Shown: positions 26,958 through 36,715 of the stretch, in pieces
Position numbering within the stretch: position 1 is the stretch's first letter
Layout of the letters: each line of letters starts with the position of its first letter
Assembly: GCA_025999115.1 (NCBI GenBank)
Contig: BNWW01000003.1
Location: 1-63,582, forward strand
Length of the DNA stretch: 63,582 nt
Origin: Bacteroidia bacterium
GTDB taxonomy: Bacteria; Bacteroidota; Bacteroidia; Bacteroidales; Azobacteroidaceae
Reading direction: 5' to 3'
Notes under the pieces: generated by a model
What the model saw: only the letters and a program-made list of their open reading frames with translations
What the model was told of the DNA's origin: nothing
The model's database searches: none
Translations under genes and position numbers: made by a program

Positions 26958-28121
26958 TTATTTTTCTGTGATGCCGAACAAATATTCCGTTTTCGAATAA
27001 TATTTTTCGCCCGGACGCAAAACGCAAGATGGAAAATTCGGATGATTGGGCGTATCGGGATGATGGATGGTTTCCAAAATCAGACCGCCGTATTTCGACA
27101 TTGCTTGGTCGTTTTTCCCGGTGATGTTTTCCGATAAACCTTGTCCGGTATAAATGAGGAGGCCGGGTTCGGTGGTGCGGACTTCGAGTGTTCGTCCCGA
27201 TTGCGGTTCGTATAATACTGCGGCTCTCGTCGCCGGTTTGGTTAAAACCCAGTTGACATTTGCCGGTATCCAATTGGTCGAACAGCCGCCGAAGATTTTC
27301 ATGGATTCTTTCGGTTGAACGATGCGGTCGATGATGCGATGCGGCGTCCGGAAATCATAAGGCGTTTGATCGACCGGAACGATTTCGCCGGTAGCGGTAT
27401 AACCTTCGTTGCAGGGCGTAACCGAATCGCTGTAAACGGTCAAATAATGGTCGAGAATGGTTCCGCCGTTTTCACCTTTCAGATTGAAATAGCAATGTTG
27501 CGACAGATTGACGATGGTCGGTTTGTCCGTTTCTGCGGCATATTCGATGCACCAAGTGTTGTCGGGAAGCCACGAATAAGTAACTTCGCAACGGAGATTT
27601 CCGGGATAACCTTCTTCGCCGTCGGGACTCGTCCGTGTAAACACAACGCCGACCGTATCCTCGTTTTGAAACGGCGCGGCATGCCACATTACGCGGTCGA
27701 AGCCGGTTTCGCCGCCATGCAAATGACAGGGATAACCATTGGGAATATTGTTGATAGTCAGTTGATAATCAACATTATCTAATTTGAATTTTCCTCCGGC
27801 AATGCGATTGGCGTACCGACCGATTAAGGCGCCGAAAAAGCGTTGTTCGCCGGTTTCAAAATCGCGGATATTATCGTAACCAGGGACTACATCGTCTAAA
27901 TTTCCGTTTTTATCGGGAACGGCGATGCTTACCACGCGGCAGCCGTAGTCGATGACTTCCATATACGCTCCGTTTGCATTGGTCAAACGAAAAAGCGAAA
28001 CCGAATCGCCGGTAGAGGTTGTTCCAAACGGAATTACCTCTACCGATGCCTTTTTCGGTTGATGACAAGCAATCAACAAAACAGATAGTACTCCAAATAA
28101 AACTATTTTATAAATTTTCAT
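26958..28121 (-). CDS. Aldose 1-epimerase (galactose mutarotase) lipoprotein
   Basis: 387 residues with lipobox LLIA|C at about residue 19, so the enzyme is exported and lipid-anchored rather than cytoplasmic. Mutarotase signatures: RYANRIAGGKF, YPCHLHGGETGFDRVMW, catalytic His in NLSQHCYFNLKG (about 210), and catalytic Glu in GGLILETIHHPDTPNH (about 350). It interconverts alpha and beta anomers of free sugars, speeding use of sugars released in the periplasm. Spacing to neighbours is 20 bp downstream and 15 bp upstream, so it is inside the operon with the esterases and the DUF5107 gene. Confidence 0.9.
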   Translation of the reverse strand: MKIYKIVLFGVLSVLLIACHQPKKASVEVIPFGTTSTGDSVSLFRLTNANGAYMEVIDYGCRVVSIAVPDKNGNLDDVVPGYDNIRDFETGEQRFFGALIGRYANRIAGGKFKLDNVDYQLTINNIPNGYPCHLHGGETGFDRVMWHAAPFQNEDTVGVVFTRTSPDGEEGYPGNLRCEVTYSWLPDNTWCIEYAAETDKPTIVNLSQHCYFNLKGENGGTILDHYLTVYSDSVTPCNEGYTATGEIVPVDQTPYDFRTPHRIIDRIVQPKESMKIFGGCSTNWIPANVNWVLTKPATRAAVLYEPQSGRTLEVRTTEPGLLIYTGQGLSENITGKNDQAMSKYGGLILETIHHPDTPNHPNFPSCVLRPGEKYYSKTEYLFGITEK

Positions 28122-28136
28122 ACGATTGTTATATTG

Positions 28137-31100
28137 TTATTTAGTTTGCGCTTCCATGAAATTGGCCCATAAGTTGTCGCGTTTCAATTCGACTGCTTTC
28201 TTAAAGCTTTTATTTGCTTCCGATTTTTTATTCAAACCCAATTGTCCGAGACCTATCGTATAGTAAGCTTTCGTGTTGACGGTTTCCACGGTTTGTCCCG
28301 TATTTCCTTCCGCTCCAAAGAAATTTACAATGCTTTCCACAATGCCGTTGCGACCGGTTTCTATCAGATTTTCAAAAACCGGTTTTGCTTCTTCCGTTTT
28401 ACCTAATTTTTGAAGGGATAAAGCTTGCCAAAAACGATAGTCGGTATTTTTGACATCCACTGCCGCCGATTTTTTGTAATGGAGTGTCGCTTTCGATTTG
28501 TTGCCCGTCTTATCGTAAATTTCACCGATAAAGTAATTCGTTTGAGCATCCCGGGGCACACGGGTGTCCACAAGGAATACCTGATGATTTACCGGATATT
28601 CGAAACATTTCTCATACAGAGCGATTGCTTCTTCGTATTTTCCTTTCGCCGCTTTATCCTGCGCCGCCATCATTAAAGCATCCACATAAACATCATGGAA
28701 ATTGGCGACACCTTCTCTTGTAGGAAAATAACAGGTTGTAAGTAAATCCAACACATAATCATAATCGCCCATGAATGTGCCGGTAATCACTTCTGCGGCA
28801 AGCGGATAGTAACGCTTTACGCAGGTTTCGTGATGACTTTTCAATAAATCGTAACGAACCTTTACCTCTTCGCCTTTTTGTTCGTACACTTGGTCGATTT
28901 CTTCAAGGAAAAGCGCCTGTTCGGGAGCCAATTCGATGGCCTTACGATAGCAACCGGCCGACTTGTTCAAATCGTGGTTGTGCATCCAATATCCCCATCC
29001 CAGATTACGCCATGCCAAAGCGTTAGCCGAATTGATTTCGACACATTTTTGCCAATGGGTCATCGCTACATCCGGTTGTTTGTCATAGAAGATATTTCCG
29101 AGGTAATACTGAATTTTATCATTACCGGGATAATATTCTTTCGCATTTTCCAATACGCCAATTGTTTCCAAGCGGAACATGTTGCAATAGTCAGTTGGGA
29201 GAGCCAACGCTGCTTCGTACTGTTTTTTAGCTTCGACTTTATCGCCGGCTTTATCGGCAAAAAATGCCAAATACATACGGATGGTGGGATAGGCAATGCG
29301 AGCATCCAAATTCTTCAATATTTCAACTGCCTCTTCTGTGAATCCGTTGTGCCAATATCCGATGGCCAATTCAAGATAGGATTCGGGAATATCGCGCATC
29401 AGTGTCGTAAAGGAATTGTCGCCCGTAAGGATTGATTTTTCCCGTGTTGCGTATGTGTTGATAGGGTTTACCTCTAAAACACGATTGATACAATCGAATG
29501 CTTCCGGGTTCTTTCCTTGATGACGGAGAATGGTAGCCTTCAAATTCAATGCGTTGAAATTGTTGCCGTTGTAAACAATAGCCTCATTCAAACGTTCCAG
29601 CGCACTGTTATAATCCCGGACCGAAGCATAGAGTTGTGCCAGTTGATAGTTGGCCGCCGAATTAAATTCGTAACTCCACACGGCGCGGTAAAGGGTGTCT
29701 ATTGCTGCCTCGAATCTGCCTTCGGATTTGAGAATCAGTCCCAGATTATACATCGCTTCACATTCTTTCGGCCGGGTATAATCCTTTGTTTGGCGTTTGA
29801 TGGCCGTGCGCAGGTGCATTTTTGCCTTTTCGTTTTCGCCGCGCAAGCGATACCAGATACCCATTTGTGTATTGGCGCGGGTATCTCCCGGATCGCGACG
29901 GATCACTTCCATGAAATAATCGGTCGGATTAATAAACGGGTTGGCAAATTGCAGGTTACGCAGACCTGTGTAGTAACATTCCTCGGTACTCTCTATTTGT
30001 TTGGGAAGCAGCGGATAATCGACTATTTCGGGCAATGGCTTGGTCATATCTTTTTCGACCGGAATATAAGCCAGTATTTCCTTTCCGGTGGCGTCGATTA
30101 ATGTCATGCGGAGATCTTTTTCCCGAATGTTTTTATCCACCGGAACCGTTTTTACGAAAGGCGCATCGGGAGCAATATCCGTTGTTTCGGAGAAAATCAC
30201 CTGATCGCCCGTTTTCAGAACAACTGTCATGTTTGAAAGTTTCTCAGTCGCATTGACACCCAATAATACTTTGCCTTTGCCGACCCGGTTGAGGTTGATG
30301 GCGGCTTCCCGGCAACCGGCCTTGACTCCTTCGATGTTGCGAATGCCGTACCAATATTGCGAGAATTGTTTGATTTCATAAGGGCTTGTCCAATTGTAAT
30401 CGGGTTGATTATCGGAATAGGCACCCTGCATCAGTTCGCAATAGTGTCCCGCTGCATCGGTCAATATTTTTGTATCCCACTCCGAATTAGGTCCCCACAA
30501 CCAAAATTTTCCTCCTTTTACAATATTGTGGTTGCCCACCAGCATCGTACCGGCATGACGGCCGTAGTCGTAGCCGCCAATATAGTTTTCCTTTTGGTCG
30601 TAAACGAAAATGGAATTAGACGTCGGATGATTTTTCCACCACGAAGCATCCACGCTTTTCGAATACGTTTCATCTCCCCGGTATGCCTCGTGGGTTATCG
30701 GCCAATGACAGAACGACTCTTTGGAATGGTAGGTTCCAAATTCAGTGCTTTGAGGAAACAGAATTTGATAATTTTCATCCACGTGAGTAGCCACATTCGA
30801 CCAATAGAGCATCGAATTACTGTTTTCGGTGGAATTTATCAGTCGTCCGCTGATTTCGATATACGATTTTCCCGGATGTAAAGTAATTCCGATTGCCCAC
30901 GACATACGGTGGCGCAATTCGGTTTCTCCGACCCAGATTGTTTTACTTCCGTCCGCGCTTTCTTCTAATTTGTAATCCGAAGGCGTATGCGTGGTGGCGC
31001 GGTGGTGGTGGAAAACGTTCCATTCGGCGCCACCGGAAACCCAAGCTCCCAACATACCTACGTTTGCCGGTTTGATCACATCATTCCGGTACACAATATC

Positions 31101-31436
31101 GTAACCGTTGGTTTTATCGATTGCATACCACAAGCGACCGCCGATTTCGGGTAGCACGCATAATTTGACATATTCATTTTCCAAATAAAGCGCTTTATAG
31201 GTAACGTTCTCGCGTTTGCGGGTCATGTTATCGTTCATGGGATAGGGATAAACGCTACGCCGCGCCCGTTGATAGGAATAATCACGTTCGAAAAACGGAG
31301 CTGTTTCGGCTGCGTTCATTTGATAGGTTGGAAGATCTAATGTGCCTTCCGAAATTTTTACTTGGTCGTTGTTTGCTGTTGCAGACAGTATAACAGCAAA
31401 TGAAAATAATAGTACGTTTAGAAATTTCTTTTTCAT
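28137..31436 (-). CDS. Exported DUF5107 domain protein with TPR repeats
   Basis: 1,099 residues, signal peptide ending SATANN. The N-terminal half (about 35-430) is the DUF5107 domain, of mutarotase-like fold: YVKLCVLPEIGGRLWYAIDK, GAWVSGGAEWNVFHHHRATT and LYWSNVATHVDENYQ. The second half (about 480-1090) is a chain of tetratricopeptide-type repeats (NTQMGIWYRLRGENEKAKMH, NFNALNLKATILRHQGKNPE, ALAWRNLGWGYWMHNHD). DUF5107/TPR proteins recur in Bacteroidota carbohydrate loci, but no activity is assigned that I can state with confidence. The His- and Trp-rich motifs and the neighbouring mutarotase suggest a sugar-binding or glycosidase-like role. Confidence 0.82.
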   Translation of the reverse strand: MKKKFLNVLLFSFAVILSATANNDQVKISEGTLDLPTYQMNAAETAPFFERDYSYQRARRSVYPYPMNDNMTRKRENVTYKALYLENEYVKLCVLPEIGGRLWYAIDKTNGYDIVYRNDVIKPANVGMLGAWVSGGAEWNVFHHHRATTHTPSDYKLEESADGSKTIWVGETELRHRMSWAIGITLHPGKSYIEISGRLINSTENSNSMLYWSNVATHVDENYQILFPQSTEFGTYHSKESFCHWPITHEAYRGDETYSKSVDASWWKNHPTSNSIFVYDQKENYIGGYDYGRHAGTMLVGNHNIVKGGKFWLWGPNSEWDTKILTDAAGHYCELMQGAYSDNQPDYNWTSPYEIKQFSQYWYGIRNIEGVKAGCREAAINLNRVGKGKVLLGVNATEKLSNMTVVLKTGDQVIFSETTDIAPDAPFVKTVPVDKNIREKDLRMTLIDATGKEILAYIPVEKDMTKPLPEIVDYPLLPKQIESTEECYYTGLRNLQFANPFINPTDYFMEVIRRDPGDTRANTQMGIWYRLRGENEKAKMHLRTAIKRQTKDYTRPKECEAMYNLGLILKSEGRFEAAIDTLYRAVWSYEFNSAANYQLAQLYASVRDYNSALERLNEAIVYNGNNFNALNLKATILRHQGKNPEAFDCINRVLEVNPINTYATREKSILTGDNSFTTLMRDIPESYLELAIGYWHNGFTEEAVEILKNLDARIAYPTIRMYLAFFADKAGDKVEAKKQYEAALALPTDYCNMFRLETIGVLENAKEYYPGNDKIQYYLGNIFYDKQPDVAMTHWQKCVEINSANALAWRNLGWGYWMHNHDLNKSAGCYRKAIELAPEQALFLEEIDQVYEQKGEEVKVRYDLLKSHHETCVKRYYPLAAEVITGTFMGDYDYVLDLLTTCYFPTREGVANFHDVYVDALMMAAQDKAAKGKYEEAIALYEKCFEYPVNHQVFLVDTRVPRDAQTNYFIGEIYDKTGNKSKATLHYKKSAAVDVKNTDYRFWQALSLQKLGKTEEAKPVFENLIETGRNGIVESIVNFFGAEGNTGQTVETVNTKAYYTIGLGQLGLNKKSEANKSFKKAVELKRDNLWANFMEAQTK

Positions 31437-31468
31437 ATTTTTAAAATTAATTGAGATGTTGTTTTTAC

Positions 31469-31499
31469 CTCTAAAGCCCCCTTTAAGGGGTTGGGGGTC
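31469..31499. repeat. REP-like hairpin overlapping the susD stop codon
   Basis: ctctaaagcccccttta followed by aggggttgggggtc forms an imperfect G/C-rich hairpin. It overlaps the TGA of the SusD gene (31498-31500) and fills the gap to the DUF5107 gene. It may act as an mRNA stabiliser or partial terminator setting the SusCD to downstream ratio. Confidence 0.55.
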
Positions 31500-33267
31500 A
31501 ATTCCACAACGGATTTTGCTCCAAATTCCGGTTTTTCTCCCGCTCGGCGGCAGGTACCGGCCAAAGCAAACATTGATCGCCCAACCAATTATATTGATAG
31601 ACGGGAGCGCCCCAGACTTCCGATAAGCCGTTGCCGGCGGCGAATTTCGAAGATTTCCATGTTTCCCAACGGAGTTCGTCGAAATAGACTGCTTCTTCGC
31701 AGGCGAGTTCGACTAATTTTTCGTGTTGAATCCGCTGGCGTAAATTGTTGTTATCCGCAACGAAAGTGGGTTGACTTGCATCGCTTGTTTGCAATGCGGC
31801 TACTCCGGCGCGAGCGCGTACTTTATTTATTTCCACGATGGCCAAATCCGTTTCGTTCTGTTCGTTCAAGGCTTCGGCCAATCCGAGCAAGACATCGGCG
31901 TAGCGGAAAATCGAAATATCGATAGGATTGTAAGTCGGGAAATTATTTTCACTGCCGCGCGGCACAAATTTGCGGATGGGATAGACCATGAAATTATTGG
32001 AAAATGCAATGCGAAAATCGAAAGGATCGCGCGAATCATACCCTTTGTAAGGCCAACGGTAAGTATAAAGATTGTCGGCGCCGGTCATTCCGCCGAGATA
32101 AGTGGAATAAGGCGTGATGGCGGTGGCCGACAAGCGCGAGTCGCGATTGGCGTAAGCTGCCGCCAAACGGGCTTCGTTGCCGGACGAAAGGTATAAACTC
32201 ATATCCGCGCCGTAAGTCGCCATGGTGTTTTTCTCTTTGGCGGTCATCCCGTCGCGCAGGAAAAATACCGAACGGGCTTTGGCTTCCATCGAAGAATAAC
32301 CCGGAAAATAATCGTCCCAATCGAAAGGCTGACCGTCGGCGTTTTCATACGAATCGACAAAACGGGTATTGAGGAAAAAGCTGTTGTAGCCGTTGCCTGT
32401 GGTCAGTGCATTGCCGTATTCGCGAGCGCGGCTGCTGCCGTAACCGCTTTGTTCGATCATCTGAATCGAAAAAATCATCTCGTTGCAATGTTCGTTGGCT
32501 TCGGTAAACAAACCGGCATAATTGCCAAGGTACAAATCGTAACCCGATTGGCCGACTTCTTCAAAATCTTTTTGGGCTGCGTTCCAATTTTTTTGCCAAA
32601 GATAAACTTTGCCACGCAGGGTGTAGGCGGCGCCTTTGGTAATTCGTCCGTACAAAGGACTGTTGGCTTCGTATTTCGCAGGCAGATTCTGTTCGTTGAT
32701 GCAATCGGTCAAATCTTGGATGATAATATTCCAAACATCATCGGCAGAAGAGCGGCCTTTGGTGCAATCTTTCACATCTACATTTTCGAGGTAAACCGGA
32801 ACGCCCCGCCATAAGGCATTGAGCTTGTAATAATAATAAGCGCGGATAAATTTACATTCGGCGACGTAACGGGCTTTTTTCCCGGCCGTCATGTCGGGAA
32901 CTTTGTGAATGTTGTTAATCACATCATTGGAGCGGGCAATGCCTTCGTAGAACGCTTTCCAATAGGTTTCAAAGAAAGTCGTATTGGCGGTAACACCACC
33001 CATCAACATTTGATATTGTGCTAATGAAGAACCCGTTGCCGGGTCGAGAACCGACGAAAAGGCATCCCAATTCAACAACTCTTGTTCGCGGGGTAATTGT
33101 TCGTAAACACCGGTAACCACTTGTTCGGCTAACGAGGATTTCGTCCATACATTGCCTGAACTGACGGCATCGTAAGGCGCCAAATCCAACATATCGGAAC
33201 TGCAAGCGCTTGAGAATAAAGCGACTATCGCAATGATTGTTAATCTGATTTCAAATCTATTTTTCAT
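31498..33267 (-). CDS. susD: SusD/RagB-family outer-membrane glycan-binding lipoprotein
   Basis: The start at 33267 (MKNRFEIRLTIIAIVALFSS) places the lipobox SSA|C properly; an upstream in-frame extension of 38 residues comes from the end of susC and is rejected. Mature N-terminus CSSDMLDLAPYDAVSSGNVW is typical. The TPR-bearing core has ARYVAECKFIRAYYYYKLNA, and the C-terminal half has RYADVLLGLAEALNE and IQHEKLVELACEEAVYFDEL, ending LEQNPLWN. It captures oligosaccharides at the surface and forms the lid on its SusC partner, whose gene ends 11 bp upstream. Length 589 residues is standard. Confidence 0.93.
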   Translation of the reverse strand: MKNRFEIRLTIIAIVALFSSACSSDMLDLAPYDAVSSGNVWTKSSLAEQVVTGVYEQLPREQELLNWDAFSSVLDPATGSSLAQYQMLMGGVTANTTFFETYWKAFYEGIARSNDVINNIHKVPDMTAGKKARYVAECKFIRAYYYYKLNALWRGVPVYLENVDVKDCTKGRSSADDVWNIIIQDLTDCINEQNLPAKYEANSPLYGRITKGAAYTLRGKVYLWQKNWNAAQKDFEEVGQSGYDLYLGNYAGLFTEANEHCNEMIFSIQMIEQSGYGSSRAREYGNALTTGNGYNSFFLNTRFVDSYENADGQPFDWDDYFPGYSSMEAKARSVFFLRDGMTAKEKNTMATYGADMSLYLSSGNEARLAAAYANRDSRLSATAITPYSTYLGGMTGADNLYTYRWPYKGYDSRDPFDFRIAFSNNFMVYPIRKFVPRGSENNFPTYNPIDISIFRYADVLLGLAEALNEQNETDLAIVEINKVRARAGVAALQTSDASQPTFVADNNNLRQRIQHEKLVELACEEAVYFDELRWETWKSSKFAAGNGLSEVWGAPVYQYNWLGDQCLLWPVPAAEREKNRNLEQNPLWN

Positions 33268-33278
33268 GTTTTTCGATT

Positions 33279-36200
33279 TTAAAAATTTACATTCAGGCCA
33301 AAAGTGAATTGTTTCATTGTAACATAACCTGTAGCGGTTTGCATTTCGGGATCCATACCGGGAAAACCGGTTATTGTCCAAAGGTTTTCACCGCTCACGT
33401 AGAGTCGCACATCCGACAGTCCGATTTTTTTGATTAGCCTTTTCGGAAGCGTATAGCCGAACGTCAAGTTTTTCAATTTCAGAAAATCGCTGCTGTACAA
33501 GTAAAGCGTGGAAGGCAAACGCTGTTGCGATGTATCATAATTTTTTGCCAGCCGTGCGTTTTTGGAAGTGAGGTTGGTGCGCGGATCGTTCGGATTTTCG
33601 GGGTCGTAGAAATAGTGGTCGTAAGCGATGTCGTAAGGCAGCGAAAAGCCGTCGCGTGTTTCAAAACTGTTCAAACCCAAATAGCGCCAATAAATGGCTC
33701 CTCCGGCAGCGCCCATCCAATTCATTGCGAAATCGAAACCTTTCCATGCCGCATTGATTTGAAATCCGTAGAAAATTTTCGGCATCAACGATTTGTTTTG
33801 GAAAGTTTTGTCGTAGTCATTGCCGTAAATGCCGTCATTGTTGGTGTCGGCATAAATATAATCACCGTAATAAAGACCTGATTTGTAGGTTGGAGAGCCG
33901 ATGGTGTAAGTGGGATGAAATGAGTAACCTGCGGCCGCCATGGCTTGCAACCATTGCATATCTTGTTCGGTGCGAATCATCCCGTCTTTGGGGCCGCCGT
34001 GGATATTGACCGAGCCGTCGCCGTTGAAATATGTTCCGTTGCCGGAATAGATATTGAGCAAGTAAAATTCGTTGATGATTTTTCCTTCCATTTGGCGGCG
34101 TTCGGCGCCTACCGGAATCGAGACATCTCCGATGTTGGTTTGCCAAGTTTTTGAGCCGTCGGGATTTGTAATATAGCCTTCCACTAATTTTCCTTTATAT
34201 TTCGATATTTCATTGTAATTTCGTGAGCCGTTGGCGGCGATGCTGTACTGAAAATCGTTGATTTTATCCTGCCATTTCAGACTGATTTCGTATCCGAGGT
34301 TTCTGACTCCGAAAATGTTTTGAGTAGGCGGCGATTTTTCGCCCATCGTGCTGTATATCGGCGCTTTATTCAATACATCGGAAGTTTCGCGATTGTAAAT
34401 ATCAATTTCGGCCGATAAACGGTTTTTCAATATGCCCAAATCAATTCCCAAATTAGTAGAACGGGTGGTTTCCCAATGCAAAACTTCGTTGGCGATGGCT
34501 GTTTGGGCAATGGCGCTGCTTAACGAACTGCCGAAAGGATAATTTAAACTTTTCGTATCGTAAGTAGCCTGATAATCGTAACTTCCGCAAGTATTGTTGC
34601 CGAGTGTTCCGTAGGAAATTCTAATTTTGAGGTTGTCAATCGGAACATTTTTCATAAACGCTTCTTCCGTAACGCGCCAACCGGCCGAGAAAGACGGGAA
34701 AAATCCCCAACGCATTTTTGTTCCGAATTTGGATGAGGCATCGTAACGCATATTCATTTCTACAAGATAGCGACTGTTGAAGGCGTAAGTCGCGCGACCA
34801 AAAATGGATTGGTAGGCTTCGTCGCTTTGCGTACCGCTTATGGCATCCATTTTGGTGGCCGAAACAAGTTCGGTAATGGCATCGTCGGGTAATCCGATTT
34901 TGGAGGCGGAGGTATTGTCCCAATGTTGATAGCCCGATTCATAACCGATCATCGCGCTTATATCGTGTTTTTCCAATTTTTTATCATAACGTAAATTATT
35001 GGAGAAAATCCATTTATAATTACCGGAATAATCCATTTGCACTTTCAGGTTTTCCAATTGATAACCCGGATAGGTAATTTCGTTGGTTCGGAACGACCAA
35101 GCCGGTATCGAATTGACATTGAACTTGTTCTGACCGAAATACCGTTGATAAACAAACGAAGTGTTATAAGTAAAATCTTTGAATGTGATTTTTGAAAATA
35201 AATCGGCGGTGGCGAAAAAAGATTTATAATAACCGCCGGTACGATTCAAGAAGAACAGGTTGTTGCGGGCTGTTTCATTTTGTTCCGGATTTTCGAGATG
35301 TCCGTATTTACCGTCGTAATAGGGATACATGCCGGGACAGGAACGGGAAATGTAAGAGAAAATATTGTCTAATTGGTTACGTCCCATATCTTGATTGTAG
35401 CCCCAGATGCGCGTTCCCACTTGCAGCCAATCTTTTACTTGGCTGGTAATATTAGCGCGGATTTGGTATTTTTTGGAGTCGGTTCCTTCGATTACACCCG
35501 GATTATGCGTGTACACGGCCGAGAAAAGATAACTTGTTTTTTCGGAAGCGCCCGAAACCGAAAGCGAATGTTTTTGCAGCCAACTGTTGCGGAAAAGCGC
35601 CGCCATCCAGTCGATATTAGGATAGGCCACGTAATTGGGATAACCCGATTCGGAAATGCCGTTGGGATCGTTTTTCTTTTCGCGCCACAAATCGATCATC
35701 TCTTGTGTGAAAGTAGGCGACGCATTGACGTTATAGGCCGATTCGTTCATAAATTCCATATAATCGGCGTAATCCGAAACTTCCTTATACAAATTCGAGG
35801 GTGCATTATAGGAAAGCATACCGCTATAAGAAACCGTATTTTTCCCTTTTTGTCCTTGTTTGGTGGTAATCAAGACCACTCCGTTGGCGGCGGCGTGGCT
35901 TCCGTAGATGGCGCAAGCGGCGGCATCTTTGAGAATCGTGATGGTTTCAATATCATCCGGACTGACGGCTGTTATCGACGATTCGTTTCCATCGACAATT
36001 ATCAAGGGGGCTGTACTGTTCAGTGTGCCGTATCCGCGAATCCGTGTAACAATTTCTTCATTTCCCGGCTGACCGGAACCTTGCAGCACCGAAACGCCCG
36101 GAATCATGCCCGCCAAGGCCGACGGCGCCGACACAATCGGTCGCGACATGGCTTGTTTGGAATAATCGATACTGGCTACTGCGCCGGTTACATTGATTTT

Positions 36201-36536
36201 CTTTTGTGTGCCGTAACCGACTATCACTACTTCGTCGATTTCGTTCGTTTCGGGTTGCAACGTAATTGTCAGGAAAGTTTGCGAACCGGCGGGAATCGTT
36301 TGCGTAACAAAGCCGAGATAGCGTACTTCGATTTTGTCTTGTGGGGTTGCGTGGATGGAGAACTTGCCGTCGAGATCGGTAATTACGCCGTCGTTTGTAC
36401 GGGGAACAAGAATGGTTGCTCCGATGACAGGTTCGTTGTCGTTGTCGAAAACCTGTCCGTTCACTTGTTTGTTTTGTGCGGCTGCCGGTAGAACCGTCAA
36501 GAAGCCCAACATCCAAATCATCATTGTGTGTTTCAT
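33279..36536 (-). CDS. susC: SusC/RagA-family TonB-linked outer-membrane transporter
   Basis: 1,085 residues: signal peptide to PAAAQ, carboxypeptidase-regulatory-like domain (GQVFDNDNEPVIGATILVPR, GVITDLDGKFSI), TonB box and plug entry (DEVVIVGYGTQKKINVTGAV), plug with IRGYGTLNSTAPLIIVDGNE and GVVLITTKQG, then a 22-stranded barrel ending FTFGLNVNF. It imports the oligosaccharide held by SusD using TonB energy. It is the first gene of the minus-strand operon running to about 21 kb, and the hybrid sensor lies 179 bp upstream on the same strand, a classic PUL arrangement. Confidence 0.95.
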   Translation of the reverse strand: MKHTMMIWMLGFLTVLPAAAQNKQVNGQVFDNDNEPVIGATILVPRTNDGVITDLDGKFSIHATPQDKIEVRYLGFVTQTIPAGSQTFLTITLQPETNEIDEVVIVGYGTQKKINVTGAVASIDYSKQAMSRPIVSAPSALAGMIPGVSVLQGSGQPGNEEIVTRIRGYGTLNSTAPLIIVDGNESSITAVSPDDIETITILKDAAACAIYGSHAAANGVVLITTKQGQKGKNTVSYSGMLSYNAPSNLYKEVSDYADYMEFMNESAYNVNASPTFTQEMIDLWREKKNDPNGISESGYPNYVAYPNIDWMAALFRNSWLQKHSLSVSGASEKTSYLFSAVYTHNPGVIEGTDSKKYQIRANITSQVKDWLQVGTRIWGYNQDMGRNQLDNIFSYISRSCPGMYPYYDGKYGHLENPEQNETARNNLFFLNRTGGYYKSFFATADLFSKITFKDFTYNTSFVYQRYFGQNKFNVNSIPAWSFRTNEITYPGYQLENLKVQMDYSGNYKWIFSNNLRYDKKLEKHDISAMIGYESGYQHWDNTSASKIGLPDDAITELVSATKMDAISGTQSDEAYQSIFGRATYAFNSRYLVEMNMRYDASSKFGTKMRWGFFPSFSAGWRVTEEAFMKNVPIDNLKIRISYGTLGNNTCGSYDYQATYDTKSLNYPFGSSLSSAIAQTAIANEVLHWETTRSTNLGIDLGILKNRLSAEIDIYNRETSDVLNKAPIYSTMGEKSPPTQNIFGVRNLGYEISLKWQDKINDFQYSIAANGSRNYNEISKYKGKLVEGYITNPDGSKTWQTNIGDVSIPVGAERRQMEGKIINEFYLLNIYSGNGTYFNGDGSVNIHGGPKDGMIRTEQDMQWLQAMAAAGYSFHPTYTIGSPTYKSGLYYGDYIYADTNNDGIYGNDYDKTFQNKSLMPKIFYGFQINAAWKGFDFAMNWMGAAGGAIYWRYLGLNSFETRDGFSLPYDIAYDHYFYDPENPNDPRTNLTSKNARLAKNYDTSQQRLPSTLYLYSSDFLKLKNLTFGYTLPKRLIKKIGLSDVRLYVSGENLWTITGFPGMDPEMQTATGYVTMKQFTFGLNVNF

Positions 36537-36580
36537 GTTTTTCCGATTTATATTAGATTACATTGAATTGATTCGCAAGG

Positions 36581-36588
36581 CAAAGGTA
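36581..36588 (-). promoter_or_regulatory. Probable -7 element of the susC operon
   Basis: On the minus strand TACCTTTG matches TANNTTTG, 45 bp upstream of the susC start, in the 179-bp gap to the hybrid-sensor gene. The hybrid sensor's AraC-type output domain would be expected to bind just upstream; no repeat that I would call its operator is obvious. Confidence 0.5.
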
Positions 36589-36715
36589 AGTTTTGGTTTT
36601 GGGTTCGGATAAAACAAAAAAATCAAATGATGTAATTATAGATTCATGCTAAAATTTTAATATAAAAAACCGGTTATATCAACAAATGTAGTTCATTCGT
36701 TGGGATTAAAACCAA

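Noticed and set aside
26938..27273. 112-residue extension of the 25066-26937 esterase
   Set aside because: It is antisense-free but overlaps the mutarotase end in another frame, and the signal peptide MKKIVLLLIL begins at 26937.
35373..36491. 372-residue plus-strand ORF
   Set aside because: Lies entirely antisense to susC, with no start signal and composition of a shadow frame.
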